From: Buttiauxella gaviniae ATCC 51604
GTDB taxonomy: Bacteria; Pseudomonadota; Gammaproteobacteria; Enterobacterales; Enterobacteriaceae
DNA length: 64,000 nucleotides
Direction: 5' to 3'
Assembly (NCBI RefSeq): GCF_001654835.1
Contig: NZ_LXEP01000005.1
Span: 19,471 to 83,470 of the forward strand
Positions 50,422 through 60,276 of this stretch are shown here, piece after piece. Both the position numbers and the translations under genes were made by a program. The notes below the pieces were generated by a model that did not search any database, was not told where the DNA came from, and was given only the letters and a program-made list of their open reading frames with translations. Numbering within the stretch: position 1 is the stretch's first letter; each line of letters begins with the position of its first letter.

Positions 50422-53400
50422 AATTCTTTGCACTGTTCATCTACCGGCCCGTCGCCACCATTCTGCTGACCGCCGCCATCACATTGTGCGGCGTGTTGGG
50501 CTTTCGCCTGCTGCCTGTGGCTCCGCTGCCACAGGTGGATTTCCCAGTTATTATGGTCAGCGCTTCACTGCCGGGTGCCTCACCTGAAACCATGGCATCG
50601 TCAGTGGCAACACCACTTGAACGGGCGCTCGGGCGTATTGCTGGCGTGAATGAGATGACCTCGTCGAGTTCACTTGGCAGCACGCGTATCATTCTGGAAT
50701 TTACTTTTGACCGCGATATCAACGGAGCAGCACGTGATGTGCAAGCCGCGATAAACGCCGCGCAAAGCCTGCTGCCAAGCGGAATGCCAAGCCGCCCGAC
50801 CTATCGCAAAGCTAACCCGTCAGATGCACCCATTATGATCCTGACGCTGACTTCCGATACGTTTTCTCAGGGCCAGCTCTACGATTTCGCCTCCACACAA
50901 TTGGCGCAGACCGTCTCGCAGATTGATGGTGTGGGCGATGTAGATGTCGGCGGCAGTTCGCTGCCTGCGGTGCGCGTTGATCTCAACCCGCAAGCACTAT
51001 TCAACCAGGGCGTTTCGCTCGATGCCGTACGCACCGCTATCGACAATGCTAACGTGCGCCGTCCGCAAGGTGCTGTGGAAGATGGTTCTAAGCGCTGGCA
51101 ATTGCAGACTAACGATGAACTGAAAGCCGCAGCGGAATATAAGCCGTTAATCATTCACTACAACAATGGTGGTGCGGTACAACTGAGTGATGTCGCTAAC
51201 GTCACCGATTCAGTACAGGACGTGCGTAACGCCGGGATGACCAACGCGAAACCCGCGATTTTGCTGATGATTCGTAAATCCCAGGAAGCGAACATCATCG
51301 AGACGGTTGACAGGATCCGGGCGAAAATCCCTGAGTTGCGTGAAACGATTCCTGCGTCGATCGATTTGCAAATCGCCCAGGATCGCTCGCCAACCATTCG
51401 TGCCTCTCTTGCTGAAGTCGAGCAGTCGTTGGTTATCTCGGTCGCACTTGTGATTCTGGTGGTGTTCCTGTTCCTGCGCTCCGGGCGCGCAACACTGATA
51501 CCCGCAGTCGCTGTTCCGGTGTCGCTCATCGGCACCTTCATCGCTATGTACCTGTGCGGCTTTAGTCTCAATAACCTGTCGCTAATGGCGCTAACCATCG
51601 CCACCGGTTTTGTGGTGGATGACGCTATAGTGGTGTTGGAGAATATCTCCCGCCATCTAGAAGCGGGCGTGAAACCATTGCAGGCAGCACTTCAGGGCGT
51701 ACGCGAAGTTGGTTTTACCGTGTTGTCGATGAGCCTGTCGTTGGTCGCCGTTTTCCTACCTTTGCTATTAATGGGTGGCTTGCCAGGCCGGCTGTTTAAA
51801 GAATTTGCAGTCACGCTTTCAGTCGCCATCGGTATCTCACTGGTGGTGTCGATTACGCTTACACCGATGATGTGTGGCTGGTTATTAAAGAATAAACCGC
51901 AGCATACCCCAACCCGTAACCGTGGATTTGGACGCGTACTTGTCGCGATGCAACAAGGTTATGGGCGTTCGCTGAAATGGGTGCTAAACCATACGAAATT
52001 GGTGGGTGTTGTGCTGCTGGCAACCATCGCACTGAATATCTGGCTGTATATAGCGATTCCAAAAACCTTTTTCCCCGAGCAAGACACCGGGCGCTTGATG
52101 GGCAACATTCAGGCCGACCAAAGCATTTCATTTCAGGCGATGCGTGGGAAGTTACAGGACTTTATGAAAATCGTCCGGGATGATCCGGCGGTGGACAATG
52201 TAACGGGCTTCACCGGTGGTTCACGGGTCAACAGCGGCATGATGTTTATCTCATTAAAGCCGCTTTCTGAGCGTAAAGAGACGGCACAACAGGTTATCGA
52301 TCGTTTACGTAAATCACTGGCAAAAGAACCCGGTGCGAGCCTGTTCTTAATGGCCGTGCAGGATATTCGTGTCGGCGGACGCCAGGCCAATGCCAGTTAT
52401 CAGTACACGCTGCTGTCGGATAATTTGGCCGATCTGCGCACCTGGGAGCCGAAAATACGCCAGGCGCTGGCCAAACTGCCACAGCTCGCTGATGTGAACT
52501 CCGATAGCCAGGATAACGGCGCAGAAATGGATCTGATTTATGACCGTGAAACCATGTCACGGTTGGGCATAAGCGTTCAAGATGCCAATAATCTGTTAAA
52601 TAACGCCTTTGGCCAGCGGCAAATTTCGACAATTTACCAGCCGCTTAACCAGTACAAAGTGGTGATGCAAGTCGACCCGCGTTACACCCAGGACATCAGC
52701 GCGTTGGACCAAATGTTCGTTATCAATAAAGAAGGCAAAGCCATCCCGCTTTCGTATTTTGCCAAATGGCAACCGGCAAACGCGCCTCTTGCCGTTAACC
52801 ATCAGGGGTTATCAGCCGCCTCCACCGTGTCATTTAACTTGCCTACTGGCGTGTCGTTATCGGAAGCCAGTGACGCCATCGACCGCACTATGACGGCATT
52901 AGGCGTGCCTTCAACCGTGCGCGGGATGTACGCGGGAACCGCGCAGGTATTCCAGGACACCATGAAATCCCAGGTTTTGCTGATTATTGCCGCCATCGCC
53001 ACGGTGTATATCGTGTTGGGGATTTTGTATGAGAGTTACGTTCACCCGCTGACAATCCTCTCCACCCTGCCTTCTGCAGGCGTTGGGGCTTTGTTAGCCC
53101 TGGAAATATTTGGCGCGCCGTTTAGCTTAATCGCGCTCATTGGCATCATGCTACTGATTGGTATCGTGAAGAAAAACGCCATCATGATGGTCGACTTCGC
53201 CATCGATGCGCAGCGTAACGGCAATCTGCAACCGGAAGAGGCGATTTTCCAGGCCTGCTTGCTGCGTTTTCGCCCGATTATGATGACCACGCTGGCCGCA
53301 CTTTTCGGTGCATTGCCATTAGTGCTCACCAGCGGCGACGGTGCGGAACTGCGCCAGCCGCTTGGGATCACCATCGTAGGAGGTCTGGTAGTCAGCCAGT

Positions 53401-53498
53401 TGCTGACGTTGTACACCACGCCGGTGGTATATCTGTTCTTTGACCGCCTGCGGATGCGCTTTGCGCGTAAAAATGATCGTCTTGCGACAACGGATTAA
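50418..53498 (+). CDS. mdtC: RND multidrug efflux transporter MdtC
   Basis: A 1026-residue RND transporter, the partner of MdtB and the subunit thought to carry substrate binding. It begins with GTG ([20 protein letters not shown]) overlapping the mdtB stop by 4 bp. [20 protein letters not shown] carries the proton-relay pair and [20 protein letters not shown] is the second-half signature. Full length. An ERIC element separates it from mdtD. Confidence 0.96.
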   Translation: MKFFALFIYRPVATILLTAAITLCGVLGFRLLPVAPLPQVDFPVIMVSASLPGASPETMASSVATPLERALGRIAGVNEMTSSSSLGSTRIILEFTFDRDINGAARDVQAAINAAQSLLPSGMPSRPTYRKANPSDAPIMILTLTSDTFSQGQLYDFASTQLAQTVSQIDGVGDVDVGGSSLPAVRVDLNPQALFNQGVSLDAVRTAIDNANVRRPQGAVEDGSKRWQLQTNDELKAAAEYKPLIIHYNNGGAVQLSDVANVTDSVQDVRNAGMTNAKPAILLMIRKSQEANIIETVDRIRAKIPELRETIPASIDLQIAQDRSPTIRASLAEVEQSLVISVALVILVVFLFLRSGRATLIPAVAVPVSLIGTFIAMYLCGFSLNNLSLMALTIATGFVVDDAIVVLENISRHLEAGVKPLQAALQGVREVGFTVLSMSLSLVAVFLPLLLMGGLPGRLFKEFAVTLSVAIGISLVVSITLTPMMCGWLLKNKPQHTPTRNRGFGRVLVAMQQGYGRSLKWVLNHTKLVGVVLLATIALNIWLYIAIPKTFFPEQDTGRLMGNIQADQSISFQAMRGKLQDFMKIVRDDPAVDNVTGFTGGSRVNSGMMFISLKPLSERKETAQQVIDRLRKSLAKEPGASLFLMAVQDIRVGGRQANASYQYTLLSDNLADLRTWEPKIRQALAKLPQLADVNSDSQDNGAEMDLIYDRETMSRLGISVQDANNLLNNAFGQRQISTIYQPLNQYKVVMQVDPRYTQDISALDQMFVINKEGKAIPLSYFAKWQPANAPLAVNHQGLSAASTVSFNLPTGVSLSEASDAIDRTMTALGVPSTVRGMYAGTAQVFQDTMKSQVLLIIAAIATVYIVLGILYESYVHPLTILSTLPSAGVGALLALEIFGAPFSLIALIGIMLLIGIVKKNAIMMVDFAIDAQRNGNLQPEEAIFQACLLRFRPIMMTTLAALFGALPLVLTSGDGAELRQPLGITIVGGLVVSQLLTLYTTPVVYLFFDRLRMRFARKNDRLATTD

Positions 53499-53516
53499 TC
53501 ATCCCATAGCACTGGA

Positions 53517-53642
53517 ATATCCAAAATAATTGGAGTTGCAGCAAGGCCGCAAGTGAATGAGTCCCGATGAGCTTACTTGAGTAAGTGATTTGGGCGAAAG
53601 AGCGCAGCAACGCTGCTGCAGCTTCAAGTATGAAGGATATTT
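53517..53642. repeat. ERIC element between mdtC and mdtD
   Basis: A 126-bp ERIC copy with complementary ends (ATATCCAAAATAATTGGAG at the left, CTTCAAGTATGAAGGATAT at the right) and the conserved centre GATGAGCTTACTTGAGTAAG. It fills almost all of the 146-bp gap. The right end includes AAGGA, 8-9 bases before the mdtD ATG, so the repeat supplies the mdtD ribosome-binding site. Confidence 0.92.
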
Positions 53643-53644
53643 AA

Positions 53645-55060
53645 ATGACTGAACTGCCTGCCGCCGTGCGCTGGCAACTGTGGATAGTCGCCTTTGGCTT
53701 CTTCATGCAATCGCTCGACACCACTATCGTCAACACTGCCCTGCCTTCGATGGCGGCGAGCCTGGGTGAAAGCCCGTTACACATGCACTCGGTTATCGTG
53801 TCGTATGTGTTGACGGTCGCGGTGATGTTGCCCGCGAGCGGCTGGCTGGCGGACCGCGTTGGCGTGCGCAATATCTTTTTCACCGCCATCGTGCTGTTTA
53901 CTATCGGCTCGTTATTATGCGCGCACGCCTCCACGCTTAACGAACTAGTGATGGCGCGAGTGGTGCAAGGGATTGGCGGGGCCATGATGGTGCCCGTCGG
54001 GCGCTTAACAGTGATGAAAATTGTCCCGCGCGAACAATATATGGCGGCGATGACCTTCGTCACTTTGCCCGGGCAAATTGGCCCACTGCTTGGCCCGGCA
54101 CTCGGCGGCGTGCTGGTGGAGTATGCCTCATGGCACTGGATCTTCCTGATTAACCTGCCGGTTGGCATTATCGGCGCCATCGCCACGCTATGGCTGATGC
54201 CGAACTACACCATGCAGACGCGCAAATTCGACATGATGGGCTTTGTCTATTTGGCGTTTGGTATGGCGGCACTGACTATTGCACTTGATGGCGCAAAAGG
54301 TTTAGGCGTGAGCCCATCCACGGTGTGGTTGTTGGTCGGTGGAGGTACTGCAGCAATCGCGCTCTACCTATGGCACGCCAAAGCCAATGATAACGCTCTA
54401 TTCAATCTCAATCTTTTTAAGACGCAGACCTTTTCCCTCGGGCTGTTAGGCAGTTTTTGCGGGCGCATCGGCAGCGGCATGATCCCGTTTATGACGCCGG
54501 TATTCCTGCAAATCGGCCTCGGTTTTTCACCATTCCATGCGGGCCTGATGATGATCCCAATGGTATTGGGAAGCATGGGCATGAAACGTATTGTGGTGCA
54601 GGTGGTTAACCGTTTTGGCTATCGCAATGTGTTAGTCGCCACCACGCTCGGTTTATCACTGGTTATTTTGCTGTTTATGGCGACGGCACTACTGGGTTGG
54701 TACTACTTGCTGCCGGTAGTCTTGTTCCTGCTTGGCATGGTCAACTCCACGCGCTTCTCGTCAATGAACACGCTGACACTGAAAGATTTACCGGACGATC
54801 TGGCAAGCGGCGGCAACAGCATGCTCTCAATGGTGATGCAGCTTTCAATGAGTATCGGTGTCACCATCGCCGGATTGTTACTGGGAATGTACGGTCATCA
54901 TCAATTGACGGCGGATAGCGCCGTAGTCCACAGCGTCTTTATGTACACCTATTTCAGTATGGCGGTGGTTATCGCCCTGCCCGCGCTGATTTTTGCTCGC
55001 GTCCCGAAAGACACCACCAAAAATGTCGTGATTGCACGACGCAAAAGGAGGAGCTCATGA
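53645..55060 (+). CDS. mdtD: MdtD, major facilitator superfamily transporter (DHA2 type)
   Basis: A 471-residue MFS protein with about 14 membrane helices. Motif A-type sequence is [11 protein letters not shown] (about residues 64-74). The start has [20 protein letters not shown], typical of the DHA2 family, and [20 protein letters not shown] follows. It is co-transcribed with mdtABC. In E. coli it is not needed for drug efflux by the pump and has been linked to citrate/iron export (IceT); that role is family knowledge. Its stop overlaps the baeS start by 4 bp. Confidence 0.94.
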   Translation: MTELPAAVRWQLWIVAFGFFMQSLDTTIVNTALPSMAASLGESPLHMHSVIVSYVLTVAVMLPASGWLADRVGVRNIFFTAIVLFTIGSLLCAHASTLNELVMARVVQGIGGAMMVPVGRLTVMKIVPREQYMAAMTFVTLPGQIGPLLGPALGGVLVEYASWHWIFLINLPVGIIGAIATLWLMPNYTMQTRKFDMMGFVYLAFGMAALTIALDGAKGLGVSPSTVWLLVGGGTAAIALYLWHAKANDNALFNLNLFKTQTFSLGLLGSFCGRIGSGMIPFMTPVFLQIGLGFSPFHAGLMMIPMVLGSMGMKRIVVQVVNRFGYRNVLVATTLGLSLVILLFMATALLGWYYLLPVVLFLLGMVNSTRFSSMNTLTLKDLPDDLASGGNSMLSMVMQLSMSIGVTIAGLLLGMYGHHQLTADSAVVHSVFMYTYFSMAVVIALPALIFARVPKDTTKNVVIARRKRRSS

Positions 55061-56451
55061 AGCTCTGGCGGCCTGGTATTACCGGCAAACTGTTCCTCGC
55101 GATTTTCTCGACCTGCCTGCTGGTGCTGGCAATCATGCATTGGGGTGTGCGGCTCAGTTTCGAACATGGGTTTATTGACTACATCAAGCGTGGCAATGAA
55201 CAACGCCTCGAGATGCTAAGTGACGCGCTGGGCGAACAGTATGAGCAGCACGGCAACTGGCAGTTTCTGCGCAATAACGATCGCTTTATGTTCAAGCTGC
55301 TACGCTCGTTCGAACATGGCGATGAAGAAAACCATAACCTGCCGCCACACGGTTGGCGCACCCAATTCTGGGTCGTCGACCAGGATTACAAAGTGCTAGT
55401 TGGCCCACGCGGCCCGGTTCCGACCGACGGTATGCGCCGGGCGATTAAGGCAAATGGACGCGATGCGGGCTGGGTTGTCGCCTCGCCGGTTGAGCGCCTG
55501 ACGCGCAACACCGATATTAATTTTGACCGCCAACAACGGCGCACCAGTTGGATCATCGTCGGCCTGGCGACACTTCTCGCCGCCGCTGCCACGTTTTTGT
55601 TGGCGCGCGGTTTGCTGGCTCCGGTGAAGCGGTTAGTCGAAGGCACACATAAGCTGGCTGCCGGGGATTTCAGCACCCGCGTCGATTCCACCAGCCAAGA
55701 CGAACTCGGCAAACTGGCACAAGATTTTAACCAGCTCGCCAGCACGCTTGAGAAAAACCACAACATGCGCCGCGCTTATATGGCGGATATTTCCCATGAA
55801 TTGCGCACCCCGCTGGCGATTTTACGCGGCGAGCTGGAAGCCATTCAGGATGGCGTGCGCAAATTCACGCCCGAATCCGTGGCGTCATTGCAAATGGAAG
55901 TCGCCACACTGACCAAACTGGTTGATGACCTGCACCAATTGTCGATGTCTGACGAAGGCGCACTGGCCTACCAGAAGCAATCTTTGGATATCATTAACCT
56001 GTTGGAAATTGTGGCGGGAGCATTCCGTGAACGCTTTAACTCACGTGGTTTAAGTATTAGCCTGGCGCTGCCAGATAGCGCCACCATTTTCGGTGACAGC
56101 GATCGTTTAATGCAGTTATTCAATAACCTGTTGGAAAACAGCCTGCGCTACACCGATGCGGGCGGCCAGCTGGTTATCTCCGGCGAAGTGGTGAATCAAC
56201 GTTTTGTCATGCACTTTGCCGACAGCGCGCCGGGTGTCAGCGATGAACAACTCACCATGCTGTTTGAGCGTTTCTACCGCACTGAAGGTTCCCGCAACCG
56301 CGCCAGTGGCGGCTCAGGACTTGGTCTGTCTATCTGCCAGAATATTGTTGCCGCCCATAACGGCAAGCTTTACGCCTCGCATTCGCCTTTCGGCGGGGTA
56401 AGCATTACAGTAGAGTTACCGCTGGAGCCAGAATCGTTGAGACCTGTATGA
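55057..56451 (+). CDS. baeS: Sensor histidine kinase BaeS
   Basis: A 464-residue inner-membrane kinase. Helix 1 is about residues 10-30 ([20 protein letters not shown]), a periplasmic sensor domain follows, and helix 2 is about 168-188. A HAMP domain, the dimerisation domain with [15 protein letters not shown] (His247), and an ATPase domain with [14 protein letters not shown] and [14 protein letters not shown] complete it. It senses envelope stress (indole, flavonoids, metals in E. coli) and phosphorylates BaeR. Coupled by 4-bp overlaps to mdtD and baeR. Confidence 0.96.
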   Translation: MKLWRPGITGKLFLAIFSTCLLVLAIMHWGVRLSFEHGFIDYIKRGNEQRLEMLSDALGEQYEQHGNWQFLRNNDRFMFKLLRSFEHGDEENHNLPPHGWRTQFWVVDQDYKVLVGPRGPVPTDGMRRAIKANGRDAGWVVASPVERLTRNTDINFDRQQRRTSWIIVGLATLLAAAATFLLARGLLAPVKRLVEGTHKLAAGDFSTRVDSTSQDELGKLAQDFNQLASTLEKNHNMRRAYMADISHELRTPLAILRGELEAIQDGVRKFTPESVASLQMEVATLTKLVDDLHQLSMSDEGALAYQKQSLDIINLLEIVAGAFRERFNSRGLSISLALPDSATIFGDSDRLMQLFNNLLENSLRYTDAGGQLVISGEVVNQRFVMHFADSAPGVSDEQLTMLFERFYRTEGSRNRASGGSGLGLSICQNIVAAHNGKLYASHSPFGGVSITVELPLEPESLRPV

Positions 56452-57170
56452 CCGAATTGCCAATTGACGAAAACACACCGCGTATTTTAATTGTTGAAGA
56501 CGAGCCAAAGCTCGGCCAACTGTTAATTGATTACTTACGTGCTGCGGGATATGCGCCAGAGTTGATTACCCATGGCGACAAAGTGCTGCCTTTCGTGCGC
56601 CAGACGCCGCCGGATTTGATCCTGCTCGATTTAATGCTGCCAGGCACCGATGGCCTGACGCTGTGCCGTGAAATTCGTCGTTTCTCTGAAATTCCGATTG
56701 TCATGGTGACCGCTAAAATCGAGGAAATCGACCGCCTGCTTGGCCTGGAAATTGGTGCCGATGATTATATCTGCAAGCCTTATAGCCCACGCGAAGTGGT
56801 AGCGCGCGTCAAAACCATTTTGCGCCGCTGCAAACGCCAGCGCGATCCGGTTGCAGCCGATGAAATCAGCCCGTTAATCATCGACGAAGGTCGTTTTCAG
56901 GCGAGCTGGCGCGACAAACTTTTGGATTTAACACCAGCTGAATTCCGCCTGCTGAAAACGCTGTCCCACGAGCCGGGCAAAGTCTTTTCCCGCGAACAGC
57001 TGCTTAACCAGCTTTATGATGATTACCGCGTAGTGACTGACCGCACTATCGACAGTCATATTAAAAACCTGCGCCGCAAACTCGAAGCGCTGGATGAAGA
57101 ACAGTCGTTTATCCGTGCGGTCTACGGCGTGGGTTATCGTTGGGAAGCCGACGCCTGCCGAATTGCGTAA
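56448..57170 (+). CDS. baeR: Response regulator BaeR
   Basis: A 240-residue OmpR-family regulator. The receiver domain has [12 protein letters not shown], phospho-acceptor Asp61 in [13 protein letters not shown], and the [11 protein letters not shown] switch and [12 protein letters not shown] lysine. The C-terminal winged helix has [40 protein letters not shown] and [12 protein letters not shown]. It activates mdtABCD-baeSR and envelope-stress genes such as spy and acrD in E. coli. Last gene of the operon. Confidence 0.97.
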   Translation: MTELPIDENTPRILIVEDEPKLGQLLIDYLRAAGYAPELITHGDKVLPFVRQTPPDLILLDLMLPGTDGLTLCREIRRFSEIPIVMVTAKIEEIDRLLGLEIGADDYICKPYSPREVVARVKTILRRCKRQRDPVAADEISPLIIDEGRFQASWRDKLLDLTPAEFRLLKTLSHEPGKVFSREQLLNQLYDDYRVVTDRTIDSHIKNLRRKLEALDEEQSFIRAVYGVGYRWEADACRIA

Positions 57171-57190
57171 AGGTAGTTTCTGGAATCAAT

Positions 57191-57315
57191 ATGCTCAAAA
57201 TAATTCGAGTTTCAGGTAGGCGGCAAGGGAATTTATCCCGATGAGCTTACTTATGTAAGTGATTCGGGTAAGTGAGCGCAGCCAACGCCCCTGCAACTTG
57301 AAGTATGAAGAGCAT
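57191..57315. repeat. ERIC element downstream of baeR (first of two)
   Basis: A 125-bp ERIC copy running from ATGCTCAAAATAATTCGAG to CTTGAAGTATGAAGAGCAT, with the conserved centre GATGAGCTTACTTATGTAAG and GCGCAGCCAACGCC. It begins about 20 bp after the baeR stop and would form a long hairpin in the operon's 3' end. A second copy follows 55 bp later in the same orientation. Confidence 0.93.
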
Positions 57316-57370
57316 TAGCGCTACAATTCCCGCCCTAAAACTGTGCCTTAAACCATTCCATCTTAATCGA

Positions 57371-57491
<121 letters not shown>

Positions 57492-57526
57492 GGAGTGGTT
57501 CTGACCTGAAATCAGACGAGAACCCC

Positions 57527-58873
57527 ATGTTTAAACCAGAACTTCTATCCCCGGCCGGAACGCTGAAAAATATGCGTTACGCTTTCGCCTATGGCGCAGA
57601 TGCTGTCTACGCTGGCCAGCCGCGTTACAGCCTGCGCGTGCGCAATAACGAATTCAACCACGAAAACCTCCAGCTCGGCATCAACGAAGCCCATGAGCTC
57701 GGCAAAAAATTCTACGTGGTTGTCAACATTGCCCCACACAACGCTAAGCTGAAAACCTTTATCCGTGACCTGAAACCGGTTATCGATATGGGCCCGGATG
57801 CGCTGATCATGTCTGACCCTGGTCTTATCATGATGGTGCGTGAAGCATTCCCGGAAATGGACGTTCACCTGTCAGTGCAGGCCAATGCCGTAAACTGGGC
57901 AACCGTGAAGTTCTGGAAACAAATGGGTCTGACCCGCGTGATTTTGTCACGCGAACTGTCGCTGGAAGAAATTGCTGAAGTGCGTGAACAAGTGCCGGAT
58001 ATGGAACTGGAAATCTTCGTTCATGGCGCATTGTGCATGGCCTATTCTGGCCGCTGCCTGCTGTCGGGTTACATCAACAAGCGTGACCCGAACCAGGGCA
58101 CCTGCACCAACGCCTGCCGTTGGGAATACAAAGTTGAAGAAGGCAAAGAAGATGATGTCGGCAATATCGTGCATCTTCATGAGCCGATTCCGGTACAAAA
58201 CATTGAGCCGACTCTGGGCGCGGGCGCACCAACCGATAAAGTGTTTTTGATGGAAGAAGGCAAACGCCCTGGCGAATACATGACGGCGTTCGAAGACGAA
58301 CACGGCACCTACATCATGAACTCGAAAGATCTGCGCGCCATCGAACACGTTGAGCGCCTGACCAAAATGGGCGTGCACTCGCTGAAAATCGAAGGCCGCA
58401 CCAAATCCTATTACTACTGTGCGCGTACCGCTCAGGTTTATCGCCGTGCAATCGACGATGCCGCAGCAGGCAAACCGTTCGACCCAACGCTTCTGACCAC
58501 GCTGGAAGGTCTGGCACACCGTGGCTACACCGAAGGTTTCTTACGTCGTCATAATCATGATTCTTATCAGAATTACGAGTACAGCCACTCGGTTTCTGAA
58601 AGTCAGCAATTTGTCGGTGAATTTACCGGTGAACGCCGTGGCGGTCTGGCAGAAGTGAAAGTGAAGAACAAATTCCTGCTCGGCGACAGTCTGGAATTAA
58701 TGACGCCACAAGGTAACGTCACCTTCACCCTTGAAGTGCTGGAAAATACCAAATCGCAGCCGATTGAAGTCGCACCTGGCGATGGCCATATTGTATGGAT
58801 GCCGGTGCCAGAAGATGTGTCGCTGGATTATGCGTTGCTGATGCGCAATTTAGTTGCTCAGAACGCGCGCTAA
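57527..58873 (+). CDS. trhP: tRNA hydroxylation protein P, peptidase U32 family (YegQ)
   Basis: A 448-residue U32-family protein. In E. coli TrhP takes part in prephenate-dependent 5-hydroxylation of U34 in tRNAs. MFKPELLSPAGTLKNMRYAF starts the family domain. Four cysteines, Cys170, Cys177, Cys193 and Cys197 (in GALCMAYSGRCLLSG and GTCTNACRWEY), are in the positions proposed to hold an iron-sulphur cluster, and KMGVHSLKIEGRTKS is conserved. I took ATG 57527, the conserved family start; a longer open frame from 57437 runs into the ERIC repeat. Confidence 0.95.
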   Translation: MFKPELLSPAGTLKNMRYAFAYGADAVYAGQPRYSLRVRNNEFNHENLQLGINEAHELGKKFYVVVNIAPHNAKLKTFIRDLKPVIDMGPDALIMSDPGLIMMVREAFPEMDVHLSVQANAVNWATVKFWKQMGLTRVILSRELSLEEIAEVREQVPDMELEIFVHGALCMAYSGRCLLSGYINKRDPNQGTCTNACRWEYKVEEGKEDDVGNIVHLHEPIPVQNIEPTLGAGAPTDKVFLMEEGKRPGEYMTAFEDEHGTYIMNSKDLRAIEHVERLTKMGVHSLKIEGRTKSYYYCARTAQVYRRAIDDAAAGKPFDPTLLTTLEGLAHRGYTEGFLRRHNHDSYQNYEYSHSVSESQQFVGEFTGERRGGLAEVKVKNKFLLGDSLELMTPQGNVTFTLEVLENTKSQPIEVAPGDGHIVWMPVPEDVSLDYALLMRNLVAQNAR

Positions 58874-58913
58874 GTCACTCATTGTGGGTATTTTTTCCGC
58901 GCCAGAACATTTC

Positions 58914-58956
58914 TTAGAAACCGATCACATACCGCTTCGCTGTATACGGTTATTAT
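58914..58956 (+). promoter_or_regulatory. cyaR promoter with CRP site
   Basis: A TATTAT -10 hexamer at 58951-58956 lies 6 bases before the RNA start at 58963. A half-conserved CRP site, TTAGAAACCGATCACA (58914-58929; TCACA intact, the other half TTAGA instead of TGTGA), is centred near -41.5, the class II activation position. There is no good -35, as expected for a CRP-dependent promoter. CRP activation of cyaR is established in E. coli and Salmonella. Confidence 0.8.
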
Positions 58957-58962
58957 CGCCGG

Positions 58963-59049
58963 GCTGAAAAACATAACCCATAAATGCTAGTTGTACCAAG
59001 AACCACCTCATTGGCCTGTGGAATCTCCCTTCCGCAGGCCTTCTTTTTT
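58963..59049 (+). ncRNA. cyaR: CyaR small regulatory RNA
   Basis: About 87 nt directly downstream of trhP, the E. coli location. It starts GCTGAAAAACATAACCCATA like E. coli CyaR, contains the conserved seed AAGAACCACCTC that pairs with ribosome-binding sites (ompX, nadE and luxS are known targets), and ends in a terminator. The terminator stem GGCCTGTGGAA/TTCCGCAGGCC around loop TCTCCC differs from E. coli by compensating changes but keeps the loop, which supports an RNA. Hfq dependence is expected. The 3' half coincides with the P2 attachment core. Confidence 0.93.
59022..59049 (+). mobile_element. Probable left attachment site of the adjacent prophage (P2 locI position)
   Basis: The E. coli P2 attB core is the complement of the cyaR terminator. 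Here the corresponding AATCTCCCTTCCGCAGGCCT plus TCTTTTTT lies exactly where core genes stop and mobile genes begin. The actual exchange point cannot be proven, because the right end, its direct repeat and any integrase are outside the window. The nearby sequence shows no second copy of the core. Confidence 0.55.
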
Positions 59050-59136
59050 GGTGGTAACAACATGAAATAAAAGGATTTATTTCAATCAGTGTCCACGCAT
59101 TGACCACGCATCGAAAATTTTCAGCAAAAAATAATC

Positions 59137-59166
59137 AAAAGCCTCGCCATAATGTGAGGCTTTTTT
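59137..59166 (+). terminator. Rho-independent terminator left of the HTH gene
   Basis: AAAAGCCTC and GAGGCTTTTTT enclose GCCATAATGT, forming a stable hairpin with a T run on the plus strand; the minus strand also ends T-rich, so it may work both ways. No gene ends just before it on the plus strand except cyaR, which has its own terminator, so it may belong to the mobile element's end. Confidence 0.75.
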
Positions 59167-59196
59167 GTGGTTTCATTTGTTGAAATTTTATTTTTC

Positions 59197-59215
59197 ATAT
59201 AGTGTTTTACTATAT
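59197..59215. promoter_or_regulatory. Possible operator dyad upstream of the small HTH gene
   Basis: ATATAGT-GTTTT-ACTATAT is a perfect 7-bp inverted repeat with 5 bp between, 33 bp before the ATG of the Cro-like gene. Position and symmetry suggest an operator for that gene's own product or for a prophage repressor. Promoter hexamers nearby are ambiguous because the region is very AT-rich. Confidence 0.55.
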
Positions 59216-59248
59216 CACCATGAAAATTGATAAACGGAATGCTGAAAA

Positions 59249-59410
59249 ATGCCTCTGATGGAATACATAGAAAAGTACTACAACGGTAATCAGGCTTCTT
59301 TTGCTCGCCTGACGGGTGTCCAACCAGCACAAATCACCCAATGGTTGGAGAAGAAATTCATTGTTGTTAACCATACGATTTACAGCCCGCGCCGCAAGCT
59401 TGATGTATAA
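59249..59410 (+). CDS. Small Cro-like helix-turn-helix protein (53 aa)
   Basis: A 53-residue frame starting MPLMEYIEKYYNGNQASFAR. The segment NQASFARLTGVQPAQITQWL is a compact helix-turn-helix, and the C-terminal IVVNHTIYSPRRKL is shared with small phage and host Cro-like regulators that end in a similar SPRR motif. An alternative ATG lies three codons in (59258). It is probably a DNA-binding regulator of the AT-rich genes that follow, and a dyad lies just upstream. Confidence 0.75.
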   Translation: MPLMEYIEKYYNGNQASFARLTGVQPAQITQWLEKKFIVVNHTIYSPRRKLDV

Positions 59411-59440
59411 AACTTTGTTATAAATATACAGAGTGATGCG

Positions 59441-59515
59441 ATGAAATATAGTCTCACAATTTTCATTGATAAAGTGACTTTGTCTGGTTTCGAGATAAAT
59501 TTGGAAAAGCAGTAA
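59441..59515 (+). CDS. Very small ORF (24 aa) overlapping the DUF2971 start
   Basis: ATG 59441 opens 24 codons (MKYSLTIFIDKVTLSGFEIN, then LEKQ) ending in TAA, which overlaps the ATG of the next gene as TAATG. The upstream ribosome site is weak (GAGTGATGCG). The overlap suggests it may act as a leader peptide for translational coupling, but chance is possible. I do not recognise the peptide. Confidence 0.35.
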   Translation: MKYSLTIFIDKVTLSGFEINLEKQ

Positions 59516-60276
59516 TGAAGATAGAAAAGTGTACAAAATTTTATAAGTACGTAAGTATTGAAGGCTGTTTAAAAATTATTACAGAAGGAACTCTTAAATA
59601 TACGAAACCTGTAGATTTTAATGATCCTTTTGATTGTTATCCGTACATGCCTGAACGTGGTGCTGACAAGTTATTCAAACGGTTAGCTACTAGGGTTCCC
59701 ATAACTCATCATGCATCAAAAAAGAAAACACAAAAAAACTGTGCTCTTATAAAAAGAACTGGCAGCAAAGGCGTAATCCATGAAATTCTATCCAAAAGTA
59801 TCGCTATCACTTGCTTCAGCACAGATCCATTTTCAGTTCCTATGTGGGCGCACTATGCAAATAACCATGAAGGTTGCGTTATTGAGTTGCAAGCCACTGA
59901 TCAGATAGTGGGTAAGATTGCACAACAATCCCCAAACTCTCCAATAATATTGCCTATCCATGTTGTGTACTCAGATGACAGGCTTCCACTTTGCGATAAA
60001 GATGGAATCATAAATGGATTCAATCCAGTTTTTGTAAAAAGTACTCAATGGAGCTATGAGAAAGAAGTTCGGGCTTATTGCCCAAATGATGGTATCCAGC
60101 CTTTTAACAGGTTACAAATTACTAAAGTCTTCATGGGTGAAAGAATTACTCAATCAAATAAAAAAGCGGTTGAAGCGGCTATCGATGTTATGAATAAAGA
60201 AATAGGATCAAGATGTAAAACAACATCATTAACTCTAGCGTTCAAAACTTTTAAATTTGTAGAAGTACAAAGTTAA
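59515..60276 (+). CDS. DUF2971-domain protein (mobile-element cargo)
   Basis: A 253-residue protein of the DUF2971 family. The N-terminal KYVSIEGCLKIITEGTLKYT with KPVDFNDPFDCYP, the central CFSTDPFSVPMWAHYANNHE then GCVIEL, and the later KSTQWSYEKEVRAY are the conserved blocks. No signal or membrane segment is seen, so it is probably cytoplasmic. The family has no firmly established function; members are frequent in genomic islands and near defence genes. The gene is much more AT-rich than the chromosome. The conserved Cys, Asp, His and Glu residues look enzymatic, but I do not assign a reaction. Confidence 0.8.
   Translation: MKIEKCTKFYKYVSIEGCLKIITEGTLKYTKPVDFNDPFDCYPYMPERGADKLFKRLATRVPITHHASKKKTQKNCALIKRTGSKGVIHEILSKSIAITCFSTDPFSVPMWAHYANNHEGCVIELQATDQIVGKIAQQSPNSPIILPIHVVYSDDRLPLCDKDGIINGFNPVFVKSTQWSYEKEVRAYCPNDGIQPFNRLQITKVFMGERITQSNKKAVEAAIDVMNKEIGSRCKTTSLTLAFKTFKFVEVQS

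Noticed and set aside
57947..58519. A 190-codon minus-strand frame inside trhP
   Set aside because: Phe/His/Ala-rich antisense shadow of trhP with no domain.
59022..60276. A complete P2 prophage with ogr next to the attachment site
   Set aside because: No short zinc-finger Ogr-like frame is present, and the adjacent structural protein is a hub/spike fusion rather than P2 gpD. Only the attachment position is P2-like.
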